DNA from: Oligoflexia bacterium
Lineage (GTDB): Bacteria; Bdellovibrionota; UBA1018
Reading direction: 5' to 3'
Assembly (NCBI GenBank): GCA_025352185.1
Contig: JANXTV010000451.1
Span: 1-5,347, forward strand
DNA: 5,347 bases
A model generated the notes under the pieces. The model had not been told where the DNA came from. It did no database searches and saw only the letters and a list, made by a program, of their open reading frames with translations. The translations under genes were made by a program, and so were the position numbers. Shown in pieces: positions 1-5,347 of this stretch; position 1 is the stretch's first letter, and each line of letters opens with the position of its first letter.

Positions 1-1194
1 CTTTTCGTCCTCGTGACGACGAATTTCGCCGCCGCCGGAGAGATCGCTCTCTACGATAATTCACGAGACGGATCCCCTCTCATCCCCCTCATCGACAGCG
101 CTCGGAAGACGCTCGATATTGAAATTTACGAGATGGCGGACCTCGCCGTCCAAGCCGCACTCCTTAAGGCCGCCTCCGACGGAATTAAAGTACGCATCCT
201 GATCGAACCGAAACCCGTCGGATCGAGTTGTGACATTTTCACGGGCGTGGCTTCGAGTCCGAACGACGGTCAAATGTCTTTCTTCGACGTCGCCTGCGAG
301 AATCTTAAAAAGTTTAAACAGAGTCTCGAAAAACTCGGGGGTTCATTTCAACCTTTCAATAAAGCGCTCTGCGCTGACGGCAGTAATGGTAGTCGCAGCG
401 GAACTACCGCCGGATGCGTCCAACACGGTAAGATGGTTATCGCGGACCGCGGAGATGCGATCCTGAGTACCGGGAACTTTAATAATACGAGCCTTTGCGA
501 TCTCGCGGAGAAACCCACGAAGTGTAATCGTGATTATACGATTTCGATCCGAACTTCGGCGATTGTCGATACGCTGATGACCGTTTTCGAACTCGACTGG
601 GCGAGCGTTCCGTACGATCTCCCGAACTCCGTACCCGCCGATTCCTTAAATGCCCTGACGATCAGTCCTTTCTCTCTTTCTCCGACGGTTGCTTTTATCG
701 ACTCCGCGAAAACGAGCGTCGAAATCCAGGAGCAGTACCTAAACGATCCGACGATGAATGCGGCGATCGTTGCCGCAGCGAACCGCGGCGTCGACGTAAA
801 AATCATGGTCGCGAGCTTCTGCTCTTTCGGAAAACCAAGCCCGACCGAAATGAAGCGCGCGCATACGAACTACACGGCGTTCGAATCGGCCGGCGCAAAA
901 GTGATGACGTTCCCTTCGGCGATTAAGGTCGGAGGACGTCCGGGCTACCTGCACGCTAAAGCGATCATCGTGGATGGCACGCGCGCATGGGTTGGATCGG
1001 TAAACGGCTCGACCCAGTCCCTCACCCGCAACCGTGAGTACGGACTCTTTTTTAGCGTCGCTTCGGAAGTGACTAAACTCCGTAAAGGCATTCTCACCGA
1101 CTTTAATGATGCGAACGCCGAAACTTGGCAGGACAGTCTGAAGTGCGCAAACGACTCCTTCGACTTCCACGGTACGGTCGATTCGATTTTTTAG
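1..1194 (+). CDS. Exported phospholipase D-like protein with two HKD motifs (5' partial)
   Basis: A PLD-superfamily phosphodiesterase. Numbering from the GTG at base 13, there are two HxKx4D motifs: H138/K140/D145, followed by a GNFN variant of the usual GSxN, and H314/K316/D321, followed by a canonical GSVN. Family knowledge: the two motifs form one active site with a phosphohistidine intermediate, used on phospholipids or on nucleic acids. The typical NREYGL segment follows the second motif. The GTG at 13 is probably not the true start. The frame stays open to base 1, and the visible N-terminus (LFVLVTTNFAAAGE) reads like the hydrophobic core and AxA-type cleavage site of a Sec signal peptide whose start lies upstream of the window. 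Eight cysteines, six of them between about residues 73 and 170, fit disulfides in an exported protein. The gene ends in TAG and converges on the M23 gene. The fold is certain; substrate and export are inferred. Confidence 0.9.
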   Translation, partial: LFVLVTTNFAAAGEIALYDNSRDGSPLIPLIDSARKTLDIEIYEMADLAVQAALLKAASDGIKVRILIEPKPVGSSCDIFTGVASSPNDGQMSFFDVACENLKKFKQSLEKLGGSFQPFNKALCADGSNGSRSGTTAGCVQHGKMVIADRGDAILSTGNFNNTSLCDLAEKPTKCNRDYTISIRTSAIVDTLMTVFELDWASVPYDLPNSVPADSLNALTISPFSLSPTVAFIDSAKTSVEIQEQYLNDPTMNAAIVAAANRGVDVKIMVASFCSFGKPSPTEMKRAHTNYTAFESAGAKVMTFPSAIKVGGRPGYLHAKAIIVDGTRAWVGSVNGSTQSLTRNREYGLFFSVASEVTKLRKGILTDFNDANAETWQDSLKCANDSFDFHGTVDSIF

Positions 1195-1211
1195 ACCCGA
1201 CTCCGCTTAAT

Positions 1212-1979
1212 TTATCGAGCGTGGGGTGACTTCGGCTTAAAGCCGTCATCCTCGGCTACTCGTGCAGCGACCCGGGCGCTCGATTGTGAGTAGCGCTGGG
1301 AATAACGAGCGGTACGTGTCGGCTTTGCCTTCTGCACGGGACGAGCCGGAGTTTTTTGAATTTCGCTCGCCATTCGGCGATTCGCTTCGTTCGCCACGGC
1401 CGGGGAAGGAAGTAAAAGAATGGGATTCACGGCCGTCACGCCCTCCCGCACTTCGAAGTGGAGGTGAGGTCCGCTGGAATGCCCAGTATTTCCCGAGTAC
1501 GAAATGAGCTGGCCACGTCGAACTTTTTCGCCCGTCTTCACTTCGAGTCGAGAATTATGCGCATAGATCGTCGAAAGTTTTGCGTCGTGCTTAATGACGA
1601 CCATCTTCCCGTAGCCGCGAATCTTACTCCCGGCGTAAATCACTTTCCCGTCGTAGGCCGCGTGAACCGCGGTACCGCTTTTTGCGCGAAGATCGACGCC
1701 ATCGTGGTGTTCTCCCCCGCGTGATCCAAAGCCAGAGGTGACGATGACTTCATTCGTCGGCCAGCGCCACGAGTGAGTACGAGTCCTTAACTTTGTCTGC
1801 TGGACGGTCGAAAGCACACCCGTTTCGTCCGTGCCGCGAACCCGGTACGAACTCTGTTTAGCCGGAATACGATCCGTGCGGGAATGGCGTTCCCCGCGCA
1901 CGCGACCCGAAGCGCACCCGTTCAGTACGAAAAGCGCGGCCACGGCGAAGAGGATGTGATTCAGTCGGAGGCTCTTCAT
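1212..1979 (-). CDS. M23 (LytM-type) metallopeptidase lipoprotein, NlpD-like position
   Basis: A predicted outer-membrane lipoprotein with a zinc peptidoglycan endopeptidase domain, 255 aa. A short basic N-terminus and hydrophobic stretch lead to the lipobox L19-N20-G21-C22. Alanine at +2 after the lipidated Cys argues against inner-membrane retention by the E. coli rule. The M23 domain covers about residues 74-190. The zinc and catalytic residues expected of active LytM enzymes are all visible: H92 and D96 (HxxxD), H141 (YAH) and H172-L-H174 (HLHFEV). E. coli NlpD, by contrast, has a degenerate site and acts by activating an amidase. Residues 25-70 show no convincing LysM repeat. The tail (about 197-255) is basic, rich in Ala, Arg and Ser, with small repeats (RYSQ twice, ARVA twice), and is probably disordered. 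The start codon overlaps the surE stop as ATGA and has only a weak purine-rich leader, so translational coupling is likely. The surE-M23 lipoprotein order recalls surE-pcm-nlpD, here without pcm. Confidence 0.93.
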   Translation of the reverse strand: MKSLRLNHILFAVAALFVLNGCASGRVRGERHSRTDRIPAKQSSYRVRGTDETGVLSTVQQTKLRTRTHSWRWPTNEVIVTSGFGSRGGEHHDGVDLRAKSGTAVHAAYDGKVIYAGSKIRGYGKMVVIKHDAKLSTIYAHNSRLEVKTGEKVRRGQLISYSGNTGHSSGPHLHFEVREGVTAVNPILLLPSPAVANEANRRMASEIQKTPARPVQKAKPTRTARYSQRYSQSSARVAARVAEDDGFKPKSPHAR

Positions 1980-2779
1980 TTCTTAAAGAAAGAAACCGGG
2001 TTTCCCCAGGCTTCCATCATCTCCAGTAAATATTCATGGTACGTCGTATCGAGACGTAAGGGTGTGATCGTCGCGAAACCTTTATCGACCGCGAAGCAAT
2101 CGGTTCCCTCTTCCTTCTCGAATCCGTGGTAATCACCGCCGACCCAGAAGTAGTCTTTTCCACGGTGATCACGGCGCTTCAGAATATCGGAAGAATAATA
2201 GCGGAAGCCCTGACGGGCGAGGGTGATCCCCTTCACTCTTCTTAAGGGCAGATCCGGCGAGTTAACGTTCAGAAGTGTCCCCGGTGGAAACGCGAACTTC
2301 TTTTTACCAACCTTTTCAAAATGCTGGAGTACCTTCACCGCAATGGCACCCGCCGTCTCGTAGTGGAGTTGCGCCTCCGGCTTCGGGTGGTGGAAATCGA
2401 TTGCGAGACTTACGGCCATCGCCGGCAGTCCCATGATGCACGCCTCGCGTGCGGCAGATACGGTACCCGAATAATAGACGTCTTGGCCCAGGTTAGCTCC
2501 GCGGTTAATCCCCGAAACGACGAGGTCCGGTTTCTTCTTCTTGAAGAGCTCGTGAATCCCCACCTGGACGCAGTCGGCCGGTCCCCCACTCACTCCGTAA
2601 AAATCTTTCCGGAGGTGGAGCAGTCGAAGGGGTTTATGGAGCGTCAGGGAATGTCCCGCCGTGCTTTTTTCTTCGAGCGGCGCGACGACGGTGACGTCTC
2701 CGAGTTTACAGAGAGAATCGTAGAGGACCTGGATCCCGCGGGCATGAACACTGTCGTCGTTACAAAGGAGAATCCGCAT
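1976..2779 (-). CDS. surE: 5'/3'-nucleotidase SurE
   Basis: A cytoplasmic, divalent-metal-dependent phosphatase that removes phosphate from nucleoside monophosphates (and, in some species, short polyphosphate). The protein is 267 aa, close to the family's usual 245-270. It opens with MRILLCNDDS, matching the family's NDDG metal-binding start. D8, D9, S39 (KSTAGHS) and N92 (SGINRGANLGQD) fit the expected metal ligands, and YSGTVSAAREA and the C-terminal TDCFAVDKGFATITPL block are diagnostic. Oddity: residue 10 is Ser where Gly is usual. The ATG is fixed by family alignment and by an in-frame TAA at 2786-2788. No Shine-Dalgarno lies at normal distance; the nearest GGAGG (2807-2811) is 27 nt upstream. 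The 3' end overlaps the M23 lipoprotein start by 4 bp (ATGA). The 109-bp gap upstream makes an own promoter possible, though none is convincing. Confidence 0.96.
   Translation of the reverse strand: MRILLCNDDSVHARGIQVLYDSLCKLGDVTVVAPLEEKSTAGHSLTLHKPLRLLHLRKDFYGVSGGPADCVQVGIHELFKKKKPDLVVSGINRGANLGQDVYYSGTVSAAREACIMGLPAMAVSLAIDFHHPKPEAQLHYETAGAIAVKVLQHFEKVGKKKFAFPPGTLLNVNSPDLPLRRVKGITLARQGFRYYSSDILKRRDHRGKDYFWVGGDYHGFEKEEGTDCFAVDKGFATITPLRLDTTYHEYLLEMMEAWGNPVSFFKK
1979..2004. repeat. Two abutting 13-nt palindromes at the surE/M23 junction
   Basis: Bases 1979-1991 (TTTCTT-A-AAGAAA on the + strand) and 1992-2004 (GAAACC-G-GGTTTC) are each perfect inverted repeats with 6-base arms and one central base, and they touch with no gap. 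They cover the last SurE codons (PVSFFKK) and reach the first base of the M23 start codon. As RNA they could form only short hairpins (about 5 bp with 3-nt loops). They may affect translation coupling, or may simply reflect the codons for Phe-Phe-Lys-Lys. Confidence 0.4.
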
Positions 2780-2888
2780 AGACGATTAGTGTAACGAGAC
2801 TAAATACCTCCAGAAATGGGCAGGAATTGCCGTCCGAATCTTGACGGGAGAACCGACGCGAAAGTACGCGGTCGAGCACTCCTCCCGG
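2780..2888 (-). other. Intergenic leader between the SIS gene and surE, with a nested inverted repeat
   Basis: The only gap over 20 bp in the cluster (109 bp). In the minus-strand transcript, CGGGAG (2882-2887) can pair with CTCCCG (2845-2850). Inside it, a 7-bp stem with one bulged base (2867-2874 with 2854-2860) closes a 6-nt loop (2861-2866). No U-run follows, so it is not a standard terminator; it could be a processing, stability or attenuation element, or chance in GC-rich DNA. A GGAGG at 2807-2811 lies too far from surE to be its ordinary ribosome-binding site. A TACACT at 2788-2793 resembles a sigma-70 -10 box but has no good -35 partner. Confidence 0.35.
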
Positions 2889-3641
2889 CTACCCGCGCAG
2901 GAGCGGATCGCGGAGCATGGCCTGCTTCTCGATCGACTTATTCCGCGCCTCTCCCTCGGGAGTATTCACGCTCGTATACGTACATCGAATGCCGTCCGCC
3001 TCGAGGCGTGCGCAAGCAGTTGTCAGGACCGAATGTCCGAGGAGAATTGAAGTGAGACTCGAGAGCGGTCCCCCGCGCACTTCGGGAGCGAGATCCAGGC
3101 ACGCGTCCCCCCGAAATCCTCCCAGATCGACCGTTCGGTCGCAAACTTCGTAGAGACGCTTTCCGCTCGAATGGCGGGAGGCGACCTGCGAACTGTGTTC
3201 GATCGAAGTGAACGCTACGGTAAAGAGGCCGAGACGTTTTGCTTCGAGCGCAAAATCGACGACCGCGGTATTAATTCCCGACTGGGAAGCAATCCAGATC
3301 ATTTCTCCGGCTTTCGGTTCGGCTCGGGCGAGCATCATATTCGCCGCGGCCGCCGTCCGCTCGAGCACCCGCACGACCGGAGGTCCAGCCGTGGGGAGAA
3401 GGTAGTCGGCGAAAACGGGAACCAGGAAGGAGCATCCGCCCGCACGGTGGTAGAGTTCCATCGTAAAAATGGCGCCATGTCCGCTCCCGAACGCAAACAG
3501 CGATTTCCCCGCTTTCACATCCGAGACGAGTAGCCCGACGAGCTCCTCCATCACTTTTTCATTTCGTTCCACGGCGCGCGAGAGGTGGCTCGTCGCCACA
3601 TTCGCGTAACTCTTAATCGTAGTCGTGGATGGGGTGCTCAT
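2889..3641 (-). CDS. SIS-domain protein, UPF0309 type (putative phosphosugar-binding/isomerase)
   Basis: A 250-aa cytoplasmic protein with a single SIS (sugar isomerase) fold, the domain that binds phosphosugars in isomerases and related regulators. An N-terminal helical segment (about 1-45) precedes the first SIS loop FGSGHG (51-56) and ELYHRAGG (62-69). The second phosphate-binding loop, SQSGIN, is at 119-124, and SRHSSGKRLYE at 155-165 is the best marker of the UPF0309 family. Length agrees with that family. There are no CBS domains, which argues against the KDO-pathway arabinose-5-phosphate isomerase KdsD, and the loops and length do not resemble the shorter heptose isomerase GmhA or MurQ. 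The ATG has a good leader (AAGGA, 7 nt spacing) and lies 18 bp after the lptD stop, so it is almost surely co-transcribed with lptD. A role in a surface-sugar pathway is suggested only by that position; the substrate is unknown. Confidence 0.85.
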   Translation of the reverse strand: MSTPSTTTIKSYANVATSHLSRAVERNEKVMEELVGLLVSDVKAGKSLFAFGSGHGAIFTMELYHRAGGCSFLVPVFADYLLPTAGPPVVRVLERTAAAANMMLARAEPKAGEMIWIASQSGINTAVVDFALEAKRLGLFTVAFTSIEHSSQVASRHSSGKRLYEVCDRTVDLGGFRGDACLDLAPEVRGGPLSSLTSILLGHSVLTTACARLEADGIRCTYTSVNTPEGEARNKSIEKQAMLRDPLLRG

Positions 3642-3648
3642 AGCTATT

Positions 3649-3653
3649 TCCTT
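3649..3653 (-). promoter_or_regulatory. Ribosome-binding site of the SIS gene
   Basis: AAGGA read on the minus strand, 7 nt before the ATG at 3641 and inside the 18-bp spacer after the lptD stop. It supports the chosen start and shows that this genome uses Shine-Dalgarno leaders, in contrast to the surE gene downstream. Confidence 0.7.
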
Positions 3654-3659
3654 TGCCGA

Positions 3660-5347
3660 CTATTTCGCGCCGGTAGCGACGACGGATTTAGGGTCACTGA
3701 TCGAGCCGAAGCCCGATCCCGTCAGGTTAAGTGAGAGGTTAAACGCAAATTTTCCGCACCAGCCCGAGTCGTCGGGTTTTTCCTTTGGGCATGTTGCCTG
3801 AAGGTAACTCAGATCGAGTTTCCAACATTCGGAAGGACTCTGAAAGGTCAGCATCGTGTTTGCAGACATCCAGCGGCTGCGGAGGAGATCGTACGCGACG
3901 CTTACGCTCGGCATGACGTAATCGTTAATCGAGAAGACGGAGTTTAACTGAATCGTCTGAGTCTGCGATTGGTTGTTCGAGCGGTTAAACGAATAGGACG
4001 CACCGAAATTTCGCTCGTAGGCGAGAACCCGGCCGAGACCCTTTGAAAGAATCCAGTTCGCCCCGAGGGAGTAAACGAAACGACTCGTATCCTGGCTGAT
4101 CGGTTGGTAAGGGATGTAGTAAAAGTCGGAATATCCATTAGCGCGGTCGAAGTTCGCGGTGATGAGGCTGTAGAAGCGCGAGAGCGGTTGGCGCTTTTCA
4201 TTTTCATAACGGAGTTCGCGCAGATTAAAACTCTGACCGGCCGACCATTCGACCGGAGTATCGTAAGTATACACCGGAGTTACGTTTTCGGCAGTCGCGA
4301 CTTTCCGCTTCCGGGCAATCTGGGTGGTGAACCCGTAGGAGATGGCGTTTCCCTTCGGCGCGAAATAGTTCGCATTATTTAAAGTCGAATCCATGGGGAT
4401 GACGTCTTCGTTATCGAAATTATATCCCGTGAAGCCATTTTCCCGAGCGTAGTTAATCTGCCCGATAAACGGATGATTCGGTTCATGTCGATACGGGATG
4501 ACCGAATAGGTAATCTGCGGACGAATCAGATGTTTAATTTTCGGAAACTCTCCCGAGGGGTCCCGGTCGTAGACCCTTTCAAACTGCGTGGAGATTTCGA
4601 GATCGAGACCGAGGTAACCTCGTGAGAGCGACGACGCATGTCCGTCGAAATCATAAAAGTAATGTCGATAATTCGCCCGAGGCACGATCGAGATGACATC
4701 TGCCGCTCGTAAAGTCGTGTAGAGGGATTGGTTTATGCGCGCGCGAACCGCTTCTCGAATCGGATCCTGTCCAGCCCGAAACGGCGTCGTCGCGGGGACC
4801 GTTCCGCCGAACGGATCCCGGTCGTAGAAATCGCGCTGGCGAACAAAATTCGTGGCGCCGAGGGAAAGTCCGGCTACGAGATTCCCGTCGAAGAAAACTT
4901 TATCGTTCGTCGAGATTTCGGCCTGGGGCAGAACCTGAACTGTTTTCGTATCGAAGGCGCGCGGATCTTCCGCCCGCGGAGTGAGAATGTTTCGATATCG
5001 CTTCGCCGTGACAAACCCCGAAACTTTATCGGAGGCGTGACTGAAACTCAGGTCGCTCGTGAGGTACGCCTCGCCATTCCCCGGCAGGTCGCCCACCTTT
5101 AAAAGGTAGAGTGAATCAGAGACGTCAATGATGCGGAGTTTTTCCTGAATCCCGAACGGCAATTCCTGGTTTTGCTCGACCTTTAATCCCCACCGCGAGC
5201 TCGAAAAATTTTCGGTGTTATTCGTGTAGAGATTCTTCACGAGGTAATCCCGGAAAGTTTGATCGTTCAGGTGATAGAAGTTTGCGGTTCCCGACCCACC
5301 GGTGAGAGCGTAACGCCCTTCCCATTCGAGTCGCCGACCGCGCCCAC
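3660..5347 (-). CDS. lptD: LPS-assembly outer-membrane protein LptD (5' partial)
   Basis: The beta-barrel part of LptD (OstA/Imp), which with the lipoprotein LptE inserts lipopolysaccharide into the outer leaflet of the outer membrane. About 561 residues are visible. A GTG at 5238-5240 is available but is not the real start: the frame continues to the window edge with barrel-like sequence (GTANFYHLNDQTFRDYL and more). The signal peptide and N-terminal beta-jellyroll that receives LPS should therefore lie beyond base 5347. The visible part alternates hydrophobic and polar residues in amphipathic strands rich in Tyr, Phe, Asn and Arg, and has the C-terminal CWKLDLSY block typical of LptD. All three visible cysteines fall in the last 55 residues, where LptD makes disulfides with N-terminal cysteines. 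About 25-30 residues follow the last obvious strand. First gene visible in the cluster; its promoter is outside the window. The alternative, a generic outer-membrane porin, fits less well. Confidence 0.88.
   Translation of the reverse strand, partial: GRGRRLEWEGRYALTGGSGTANFYHLNDQTFRDYLVKNLYTNNTENFSSSRWGLKVEQNQELPFGIQEKLRIIDVSDSLYLLKVGDLPGNGEAYLTSDLSFSHASDKVSGFVTAKRYRNILTPRAEDPRAFDTKTVQVLPQAEISTNDKVFFDGNLVAGLSLGATNFVRQRDFYDRDPFGGTVPATTPFRAGQDPIREAVRARINQSLYTTLRAADVISIVPRANYRHYFYDFDGHASSLSRGYLGLDLEISTQFERVYDRDPSGEFPKIKHLIRPQITYSVIPYRHEPNHPFIGQINYARENGFTGYNFDNEDVIPMDSTLNNANYFAPKGNAISYGFTTQIARKRKVATAENVTPVYTYDTPVEWSAGQSFNLRELRYENEKRQPLSRFYSLITANFDRANGYSDFYYIPYQPISQDTSRFVYSLGANWILSKGLGRVLAYERNFGASYSFNRSNNQSQTQTIQLNSVFSINDYVMPSVSVAYDLLRSRWMSANTMLTFQSPSECWKLDLSYLQATCPKEKPDDSGWCGKFAFNLSLNLTGSGFGSISDPKSVVATGAK

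Noticed and set aside
1178..1192. Small TCGATTCGA palindrome followed by six T at the end of the PLD gene, as an intrinsic terminator
   Set aside because: The arms are only 4 bases with a one-base centre, so no stable hairpin forms before the T-run.
1233..1245. CGGCTT-A-AAGCCG inverted repeat near the M23 stop, as a bidirectional terminator between convergent genes
   Set aside because: It lies inside the M23 coding region, has no adjacent T-run on either strand, and a one-base centre.
2788..2816. Sigma-70 promoter for surE (TACACT -10)
   Set aside because: The hexamer 17 bp upstream (TTTCTG) is a poor -35 and the -10 is only a 4/6 match; kept only as a possibility in the gap entry.
2762..2881. 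A 39-codon GTG reading frame on the minus strand spanning the SIS-surE gap and ending inside surE
   Set aside because: Its GGAGG leader is only about one base from the GTG, the product resembles nothing recognised, and such short open frames are expected in this base composition.
4728..5102. Long + strand open frame opposite lptD, and similar antisense frames at 3171-3533, 2321-2794 and 739-1170
   Set aside because: They lie wholly or almost wholly opposite well-supported genes, show no recognisable family or domain, and are the usual by-product of biased codon use.

Overview
The window looks like an ordinary chromosomal segment of a Gram-negative (diderm, LPS-bearing) bacterium. It carries an LPS-assembly outer-membrane barrel (LptD), a lipobox lipoprotein with an M23 peptidase domain, and a gene order (surE followed by an M23/NlpD-like lipoprotein) familiar from proteobacteria. 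Base composition is moderately GC-rich and looks even across the genes by eye. Bdellovibrionota or another deltaproteobacteria-like lineage would fit, but that is a guess from gene order and protein style, not a demonstrated assignment.

Layout: five genes fill almost the whole window. On the + strand at the left edge is the 3' part of an exported, two-HKD phospholipase-D-superfamily protein (1-1194); its first codons lie before base 1. It converges, across 17 bp, on a four-gene minus-strand cluster that reads right to left: lptD (3660-5347, 5' end beyond the window), a UPF0309-type SIS sugar-phosphate-binding protein (2889-3641), surE (1976-2779), and an M23 metallopeptidase lipoprotein (1212-1979). 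Spacings are 18 bp, 109 bp and a 4-bp ATGA overlap, so co-transcription is likely, with a possible break or control point in the 109-bp gap.

Functionally the minus-strand cluster is mostly envelope-related. LptD inserts LPS into the outer membrane, and the lipoprotein probably cleaves peptidoglycan or regulates its cleavage. The SIS protein may act on a phosphosugar, with no substrate visible. SurE is a nucleotide/phosphate-ester phosphatase that commonly sits next to nlpD. The PLD protein is probably secreted or periplasmic; its substrate (phospholipid or nucleic acid) cannot be read from the sequence.

No RNA genes, mobile elements, CRISPR arrays or convincing intrinsic terminators were seen. 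I did not find a clearly new system. The points most worth a second look are the gene order itself, the intact catalytic site and missing LysM in the NlpD-position lipoprotein, the structured gap in front of a surE that lacks a normal ribosome-binding site, and the SIS protein of unknown substrate placed directly behind lptD.
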